A stretch of DNA of 9,844 bases from Syntrophobacterales bacterium (GTDB lineage Bacteria > Desulfobacterota > Syntrophobacteria > BM002): assembly GCA_030613915.1 (NCBI GenBank), contig JAUWKY010000048.1, positions 1 through 9,844 on the forward strand, written 5' to 3'. This document shows positions 6,931 through 9,844 of the stretch, one piece after another; the first letter of the stretch is position 1, and every line of letters begins with the position of its first letter. The translations under genes were made by a program, and so were the position numbers. The notes under the pieces are model-generated. The model worked only from the letters and a program-made list of their open reading frames with translations. It did not search any database and was not told the origin of the DNA.

Positions 6931-7713
6931 ATGCTAGAAAACACCTTCCTACACCTCCCCCACATCGGCCCCCGGACCGCGATCGATCTCTGGCGCCGGG
7001 GAATCCTCCCCTGGGATGACCTGGAGCTTCACCTCAAGGATTGGCCTAAAAATACTGGGCAACGGCGAGGCATAACCAGGCAGCTCCACGAGTCCATTGA
7101 GCACCGCGGCCAAGCCGATTACTTCTACAACCGCCTCCCCTCTGCCGAACGCTGGCGGCTCTATCGGGACTTCCGAAACCGTTGCGGTTTTCTGGACATC
7201 GAGACCACGGGTATAAGCAGTTACGACCACGAAATTACCGTCATCGGTCTCTATGACGGCCTCCAGATGCACCACTTCATCAACGGGGAAAACCTGGAGG
7301 AGTTCGAGGATGCCGTAGAGGGTTATGATTTGCTGATTACCTTTAATGGCTGTAGATTTGACCTCCCCTTCATCGCCGGTTTTTTCCCCAACCTCCAGTT
7401 CCGTCAGGCCCACATCGATTTGCTTCATGTGGCACGGCGGCTGGGCTACCGCGGCGGCCTCAAACGAATCGAGCCTCTTTTTGGAATCTTTCGCGACTCG
7501 GAGATCAAAGAGATGAGCGGCTACGAGGCGGTTGTGCTCTGGCACGAGCATCTCCGTGGCAGTCCCGACGCCCTTCCCAGACTGCTCAAATACAATGAAG
7601 CTGACGTGGTCAATCTCAAAACCATCATGGAGATCGCCTGGGAACGGCTGCAGCAGAAGTTGGAGTTTGCCGCGGGCCGCATGTTGCCATTCGATCTGGT
7701 AAACGGTGAGTAG
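6931..7713 (+). CDS. YprB-type RNase H-fold (DnaQ-like) exonuclease domain protein
   Basis: The 260-residue protein has an N-terminal helix-hairpin-helix-like stretch (LPHIGPRTAIDLWRRGI, 9-25), often linked to DNA contact. A 3'-5' exonuclease-type RNase H fold follows. Exo I is FLDIETTG with Asp89 and Glu91, Exo II is ITFNGCRFDLPFI with Asp144, a further HIDLLH carries Asp163, GGLKRIE lies at 175-181, and Exo III is YNEADVVNL with Asp225. All the acidic residues expected for two-metal nuclease chemistry are therefore present. The protein belongs with the RNase_H_2/YprB group, whose substrate is not settled; DNA or RNA processing is the reasonable inference. ATG6931 is chosen because the upstream extension reads through tandem repeats; there is no clear ribosome-binding site. 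Nothing links it functionally to the radical SAM gene besides proximity. Confidence 0.85.
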   Translation: MLENTFLHLPHIGPRTAIDLWRRGILPWDDLELHLKDWPKNTGQRRGITRQLHESIEHRGQADYFYNRLPSAERWRLYRDFRNRCGFLDIETTGISSYDHEITVIGLYDGLQMHHFINGENLEEFEDAVEGYDLLITFNGCRFDLPFIAGFFPNLQFRQAHIDLLHVARRLGYRGGLKRIEPLFGIFRDSEIKEMSGYEAVVLWHEHLRGSPDALPRLLKYNEADVVNLKTIMEIAWERLQQKLEFAAGRMLPFDLVNGE

Positions 7714-7730
7714 TAACCGGTGAGCAGGGA

Positions 7731-7778
7731 ATGGTCACTGGGTCATTACGCTTCGCTGTCACTCATAGTCATTCATTG
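7731..7778. repeat. Degenerate TGGTCAT-like heptamers
   Basis: ATGGTCACTGGGTCATTACG and later TCATAGTCATTCATTG are imperfect copies of TGGTCAT, the reverse complement of the ATGACCA heptamer found before murB. The match is loose and the register is broken. Confidence 0.4.
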
Positions 7779-7789
7779 TAAAAAACTAT

Positions 7790-7868
7790 CCTTGCCATGT
7801 AGCATTATCAAAACCATTGATTTGCTTTGCTCACCTGATAAACCCCCAACTTCCGGCTAATGGCAAGG
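7790..7868. repeat. Imperfect inverted repeat with 9-bp perfect arms
   Basis: CCTTGCCAT at 7790-7798 and ATGGCAAGG at 7860-7868 are perfect reverse complements. The arms can be extended on both sides: an A5 run precedes the left arm and a T5 run follows the right arm, with GTAGC against GGCTA on the inside. The loop of about 61 nt is long for a terminator. A small mobile-element relic or a bidirectional terminator-like structure is possible; neither is proven. Confidence 0.5.
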
Positions 7869-8007
7869 TTTTTAGCGTCTAGCCATGCTTAAATCTAGGA
7901 TGAATCTTGCATCGAAATTGCCGGTGAGGTTGTTGGTGCTTGTGGAACTAAATCATTCTGTTATCAATAGCTTGGGGTGGTTATTCCCTGCCCTTAGTTT
8001 CCGGAGG

Positions 8008-8032
8008 GGCATCCGGATGCCAAGATTTTGGC
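8008..8032. repeat. Perfect 14-bp palindrome overlapping a second hairpin
   Basis: GGCATCCGGATGCC (8008-8021) is its own reverse complement. It shares its last bases with GCCAA-GATT-TTGGC (8019-8032), so the two structures exclude each other. A T8 run follows at 8052-8059, about 20 bp on, too far for a standard intrinsic terminator. No gene ends close by. Confidence 0.5.
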
Positions 8033-8080
8033 GAACCTGAGCCCGTTAAGATTTTTTTTCATTACCGCTGAGACCAGTAG

Positions 8081-8183
8081 ATATGCGGAAATCTTTCTGC
8101 CTAACATCAAAACTGTATGAATATGCAGAAATGATTCCGTAAAAGTACGAATATATGGGAATATGCAGAAAATATTCTGCCTA
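8081..8183. repeat. Three hairpin-forming units spaced exactly 40 bp apart
   Basis: Units start at 8081, 8121 and 8161. Each begins ATATGCRGAA and is a short stem-loop: GCGGAA-ATCT-TTCTGC, GCAGAA-ATGA-TTCCGT and GCAGAA-AATA-TTCTGC. Units 1 and 3 match at 16 of 20 bases and share a following CCTA. The 20-bp sequences between units are unrelated. The geometry is array-like, but the repeats are too degenerate and too few for a CRISPR. They lie 30-150 bp upstream of the toxin-antitoxin promoter, so protein-binding sites are a possibility. Confidence 0.6.
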
Positions 8184-8214
8184 CTAAATAGTTAGCGGGG
8201 CTGATAAAAACGTC

Positions 8215-8243
8215 TTGACGTTATACCGTCTAAGCGTTATACT
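8215..8243 (+). promoter_or_regulatory. Sigma70-type promoter of the toxin-antitoxin operon
   Basis: TTGACG (8215-8220) and TATACT (8238-8243) are separated by exactly 17 bp, one mismatch from each consensus box. It is the clearest promoter in the window. The expected transcription start is about 7 bp after the -10 box, at or next to the A of the antitoxin ATG at 8250. Confidence 0.75.
8217..8242. promoter_or_regulatory. Candidate operator between the -35 and -10 boxes
   Basis: CGTTATAC occurs twice as a direct repeat, at 8219-8226 and 8235-8242, 16 bp apart. The first copy is also framed by GACG and CGTC (8217-8230). RHH antitoxins usually repress their own promoter as dimers bound to short repeats, so these are the natural binding candidates. 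Confidence 0.5.
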
Positions 8244-8249
8244 GAGGCC

Positions 8250-8483
8250 ATGAAAAATTCACAGAAAAGAGCCACCATTTATTTCGATCCTGACATTCAC
8301 CGGGCACTGCGGGTCAAGGCTGCAGAGACGGATCGGTCTATCTCTGCCCTGGTAAACGAAGCTGTAAAGCTTAGATTCGCCGAGGATGTTGAGGATCTAG
8401 CTTCCTTCGATGAGCGCGCACACGAACCCAACTTGCCTTTCGAAGACGTCCTGAAAGATCTGAAAAAGCGTGGCAAAATATAG
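8250..8483 (+). CDS. Ribbon-helix-helix (CopG/RelB-like) antitoxin
   Basis: The 77-residue protein starts with a ribbon-helix-helix DNA-binding fold: beta strand RATIYF (7-12), helix PDIHRALRVKAAETDRS, then helix SALVNEAVKLRFAE. It dimerises on DNA in this family. The acidic linker and the end FEDVLKDLKKRGKI (64-77) form the toxin-binding tail. The expected role is to neutralise the RelE-type toxin and repress the shared promoter. The gene overlaps the toxin start by 14 bp, so the two are translationally coupled. The promoter puts the transcript start at the initiation codon, so the mRNA may be leaderless; the GAGG at 8244-8247 is too close to ATG to act as a normal ribosome-binding site. No other Met is near. 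Confidence 0.85.
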   Translation: MKNSQKRATIYFDPDIHRALRVKAAETDRSISALVNEAVKLRFAEDVEDLASFDERAHEPNLPFEDVLKDLKKRGKI

Positions 8484-8730
8484 GATTCTGATCAAGCCCT
8501 CTGCGGTCAAAGAAATCGAAGTGATCTCACCAAAAAAGGATCGCCAGCGCATTGTTGGTCGTATCAGCAAGCTCGCAGATAATCCCCGACCTCCGGGCTG
8601 CGAGAAACTATCGGGCCAAGAGAAGTACCGTATTCGGCAGGGACGTTACCGAATTGTGTACTCTATCGAAGATCAGGATCTAATCGTCTACGTTGTTAAA
8701 GTTGGTCACCGAAAAGACGTGTACCGTTGA
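8470..8730 (+). CDS. RelE/ParE-family toxin (RelE-type mRNA interferase likely)
   Basis: The 86-residue protein has the RelE fold pattern: YRILIKPSAVKEIEVI, helices to ISKLADNPRPPGCEKL, then YRIRQGRYRIVYSI (53-66) and the end LIVYVVKVGHRKDVYR (71-86). Basic and aromatic residues in the positions used by RelE-type ribosome-dependent mRNA cleavage are present (Lys46, Arg54, Arg56, Arg61, Arg81, Tyr85), which favours a translation-inhibiting nuclease over a gyrase-targeting ParE. It starts with GTG at 8470 inside the antitoxin gene, in another frame, with no strong ribosome-binding site, as expected when the antitoxin must be made in excess. It ends 25 bp before the first attC-like site. Confidence 0.85.
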   Translation: MAKYRILIKPSAVKEIEVISPKKDRQRIVGRISKLADNPRPPGCEKLSGQEKYRIRQGRYRIVYSIEDQDLIVYVVKVGHRKDVYR

Positions 8731-8734
8731 GCCG

Positions 8735-8752
8735 CACAACTAAGCAGTTGTG
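8735..8752. terminator. Perfect 7-bp hairpin after the toxin gene
   Basis: CACAACT (8735-8741), loop AAGC and AGTTGTG (8746-8752) form a perfect stem 4 bp after the toxin stop. No T run follows, so this is not a classical intrinsic terminator. It may end or protect the toxin-antitoxin mRNA, or be a relic of an older cassette junction. GCCGC is repeated on both sides (8731 and 8755). Confidence 0.35.
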
Positions 8753-8755
8753 TGC

Positions 8756-8856
8756 CGCTAACCACTCGCTGCAGTCGGATCCGCCGTCGTCACGCAAAGG
8801 CGTGACTATGGCAGGACAAGCGGGACAGGCAGGACAACTGAGCTCAACCGTTAGGC
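8756..8856 (+). mobile_element. Integron attC site 1 (about 101 bp)
   Basis: The order of boxes is that of an attC recombination site. R'' is CGCTAAC (8756-8762), spacer CACTC, L'' is GCTGCAGT (8768-8775), a 61-bp variable segment follows, L' is ACTGAGC (8837-8843), spacer TCAACC, and R' is GTTAGGC (8850-8856). L'' pairs fully with L' except for one extra G (8771), the extrahelical base that sets strand choice in attC. The core CTAAC pairs with GTTAG. The variable part contains a perfect hairpin (GTCACGC-AAAG-GCGTGAC, 8789-8806) and a 9-bp tandem repeat (8810-8836). Recombination would occur at G|TTAGGC. It closes the toxin-antitoxin cassette and opens the next one. Confidence 0.75.
8810..8836. 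repeat. 9-bp tandem repeat inside attC site 1
   Basis: GGCAGGACA, AGCGGGACA and GGCAGGACA stand in tandem in the variable segment of the first attC. This lengthens that site compared with attC site 2 and may be slippage-derived. Confidence 0.65.
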
Positions 8857-9212
8857 GGCGGGCAGAATGAAGCTAAGATGGTGTTGGCGCGGGACATATT
8901 GGGAAAGGTAAATAAAGACTTTGAAACTCCTGAGGAGGCAGCTCTTGCATTGTCAGTCCTGGCTGACTTTGTGCACCAAAATCAAGAGCTGTCGAGTGAC
9001 CGCATATTGAGATGCATTGTTTTCGTCGCGAACGGGGACCTCAATAGGCTGGAGAAAGCTATAGACCTGGCCAAAACAGACTATCGAGATTTGATAGTCT
9101 GGGCAGAGTACGATGAGAAAAACGAACGAGTTCGTGACTTATCGAATCCGTTCTACCACATAACCACTCACTGCAGTTGAATCAGCCTACGGCGCGCCGC
9201 TGAGCTCGGCTG
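8851..9212 (+). mobile_element. Integron gene cassette carrying one small gene
   Basis: The segment between the R' cut points of the two attC sites is 362 bp. It holds a single + strand reading frame plus the body of attC site 2, which is the standard build of a promoterless gene cassette. No integrase gene or convincing attI is visible in the window. Confidence 0.65.
8878..9180 (+). CDS. Hypothetical 100-residue cassette protein
   Basis: I do not recognise a family with confidence. The protein is soluble-looking, mixed alpha/beta, without signal peptide or membrane segment. An N-terminal helical part ([18 protein letters not shown], 17-34) is followed by [24 protein letters not shown] (42-65) and a charged C-terminal part ([24 protein letters not shown], 69-92). 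The last residues HITTHCS and the stop codon are encoded by attC site 2, so the C-terminus was set by cassette fusion. It starts 22 bp after the R' box of attC 1 with only a weak ribosome-binding site, and no promoter is seen; cassette genes normally rely on outside transcription, here possibly read-through from the toxin-antitoxin promoter. Functions such as immunity or phage defence cannot be claimed. Confidence 0.75.
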   Translation: MVLARDILGKVNKDFETPEEAALALSVLADFVHQNQELSSDRILRCIVFVANGDLNRLEKAIDLAKTDYRDLIVWAEYDEKNERVRDLSNPFYHITTHCS

Positions 9213-9218
9213 TTATGC
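9158..9218 (+). mobile_element. Integron attC site 2 (about 61 bp)
   Basis: R'' is ACATAAC (9158-9164), spacer CACTC, L'' is ACTGCAGT (9170-9177), L' is CTGAGC (9200-9205), spacer TCGGCT, and R' is GTTATGC (9212-9218). CATAAC pairs perfectly with GTTATG. CTGCAG pairs with CTGAG leaving G9173 extrahelical, as in site 1. The short variable part contains the palindrome CGGCGCGCCG (9190-9199). Its left arm matches site 1 at 20 of 23 positions (9161-9183 against 8759-8781), so the two sites are related. Near 60 bp is a common attC length. Confidence 0.72.
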
Positions 9219-9237
9219 ATGCAACTGACATTCTATC

Positions 9238-9244
9238 AGGAGGG
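9238..9244 (+). promoter_or_regulatory. Shine-Dalgarno AGGAGGG of yaiI
   Basis: This strong site, 6 nt before ATG9251, decides the start of the YaiI-family gene against the longer frame from 9215. Confidence 0.7.
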
Positions 9245-9250
9245 AAGTTA

Positions 9251-9703
9251 ATGCAGATATGGGTCGACGCCGATGCGTGCCCCAGAGTGATAAAAGATAT
9301 TCTATTTCGCGCAGCTGAGAGACTACACGTATCCTTAACTTTAGTCGCAAATCGGCTCCTGCACACCCCTCCGTCACCTTATATCAAGGCGATCAAAGTA
9401 GATTATGGCCTCAATGTGGCCGACAACCAAATAGTACAGAAATTACAACCCGGCGACCTGGTCATTACCGCTGACATACCTCTCGCCGCCGAGATTATAG
9501 AGCACGGCGGCCATGCGCTTGATCCCAGGGGAGAGTTCTATACAAAAAGCAATATTGGCGAACGCCTTGCTGTGCGTAATTTTATGGATGAATTACGAAG
9601 TGGTGGCGTGGACACGGGTGGCCCATCGTCGTTCAGTCAGAGTGATCGTCAGGCTTTTGCTAATCAATTAGATCGGTTTTTGGCTAAACACGGCAATACT
9701 TGA
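9251..9703 (+). CDS. yaiI: YaiI/YqxD family protein (UPF0178, DUF188)
   Basis: The 150-residue protein matches the YaiI/YqxD family nearly end to end: [22 protein letters not shown] (3-24), [28 protein letters not shown] (56-83), [26 protein letters not shown] (90-115) and [15 protein letters not shown] (121-135). E. coli YaiI is about the same length. The biochemical role is not established; the conserved acidic residues suggest a metal-binding, PIN-like fold, which is inference. ATG9251 is preferred over ATG9215 because AGGAGGG (9238-9244) lies 6 nt upstream, and ATG9215 would fall in the R' box of attC 2. No attC-like site follows before the next gene, so this is probably resident chromosome bordering the array. 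Confidence 0.92.
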   Translation: MQIWVDADACPRVIKDILFRAAERLHVSLTLVANRLLHTPPSPYIKAIKVDYGLNVADNQIVQKLQPGDLVITADIPLAAEIIEHGGHALDPRGEFYTKSNIGERLAVRNFMDELRSGGVDTGGPSSFSQSDRQAFANQLDRFLAKHGNT

Positions 9704-9737
9704 AAACTTTTATATCCGGCCAGCACAGTCTAACATT

Positions 9738-9844
9738 ATGAATACAGATGCTTCCGAAAAGATTAGAGTCGTAGAGATTGAGGAAGAGCCCATTGAGCTT
9801 TATAAAATTCTAAAGTTCGAGAACATGGTTCAAAGCGGGGGAGA
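9738..9844 (+). CDS. S4-domain RNA-binding protein (YbcJ-like), N-terminal part
   Basis: The 35 codons from ATG9738 to the window end contain IEEEPIELYKILKFENMVQSGGE, the start of a stand-alone S4 RNA-binding domain of the YbcJ type, whose E. coli member reads VELCDLLKLEGWSESGAQAK at this position. These are small proteins of about 70-75 residues thought to bind RNA or ribosomes. The gene begins 34 bp after yaiI on the same strand, probably in one transcript. No clear ribosome-binding site is seen before the ATG. The protein is cut by the window edge. Confidence 0.78.
   Translation, partial: MNTDASEKIRVVEIEEEPIELYKILKFENMVQSGG

Larger units (their letters stand above)
7714..8249. other. Gene-poor stretch of about 535 bp between core genes and the accessory region
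   Basis: No convincing protein gene is visible. Contents in order: degenerate TGGTCAT-like heptamers (7731-7778), an inverted repeat (7790-7868), a 14-bp palindrome with an adjacent hairpin (8008-8032), a T8 run (8052-8059), three 40-bp-spaced hairpin units (8081-8183) and the promoter of the toxin-antitoxin pair. The sequence is more AT-rich than the genes on its left. This marks the boundary between core cluster and accessory DNA. Confidence 0.65.

Noticed and set aside
7885..8040. 51-codon plus-strand frame in the gene-poor stretch
   Set aside because: It has no ribosome-binding site, no recognisable motif and contains the palindromic DNA; chance is more likely.
8081..8183. CRISPR array
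   Set aside because: Only three units, with clear degeneracy and a core of 20 bp or less; no cas genes are in the window.
8191..8197. GTTAGCG as an attI or attC edge of the toxin-antitoxin cassette
   Set aside because: It is an isolated R'-like box without supporting L or R'' boxes and without a nearby integrase, so it is kept only as a hint.

Overview
The window reads as a chromosomal segment of a Gram-negative bacterium, most likely an uncultured Desulfobacterota (deltaproteobacterial) lineage. The reasons are the order murC-murB-ftsQ-ftsA-ftsZ without ddl between murB and ftsQ, a radical SAM gene and a YprB-like RNase H-fold gene straight after ftsZ, and spacers filled with short tandem repeats. 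The taxonomic call is an inference from gene order and protein style. No rRNA or tRNA is present to test it.

Bases 1-4671 are the end of the division and cell-wall (dcw) cluster. It holds the last 36 codons of murC, then murB (UDP-MurNAc synthesis), ftsQ (divisome scaffold), ftsA (membrane anchor of the Z-ring) and ftsZ (the ring GTPase). All lie on the + strand and most are tightly spaced. Two things stand out here. A 39-codon gene with a strong Shine-Dalgarno sits between ftsA and ftsZ and encodes a predicted one-pass membrane protein. FtsZ itself carries its C-terminal partner-binding motif (LEIPTFLRR) twice.

Bases 4672-7713 hold a B12-binding-type radical SAM enzyme of unknown substrate and an RNase H-fold exonuclease-like protein. 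The spacers before murB, after ftsA and before the RNase H gene are built of tandem heptamers and octamers of many different sequences (TAATGAC, AATGACC, GACGCGGC, GAATTGAG, AGAAGAC, TTGTCCG, AAATTCG, CCCCATG).

Bases 7714-9218 are an accessory region. A gene-poor stretch of about 535 bp contains inverted repeats and three hairpin units spaced exactly 40 bp apart. It leads to a RHH/RelE toxin-antitoxin pair with its own sigma70-type promoter, placed so that the antitoxin mRNA may be leaderless. The pair is followed by two sites with the full architecture of integron attC sites (R''-L''-variable-L'-R', with an extra unpaired G in L''). Between them lies one cassette encoding a 100-residue unknown protein whose stop codon is inside the second attC. 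No integrase gene is visible, so this looks like a small cluster of attC sites lacking an integrase (a CALIN). The toxin-antitoxin pair probably arrived as a cassette or stabilises the array, although its left boundary is not proven.

Bases 9219-9844 look like ordinary chromosome again: a YaiI/YqxD family gene and the first 35 codons of an S4-domain (YbcJ-like) RNA-binding protein.
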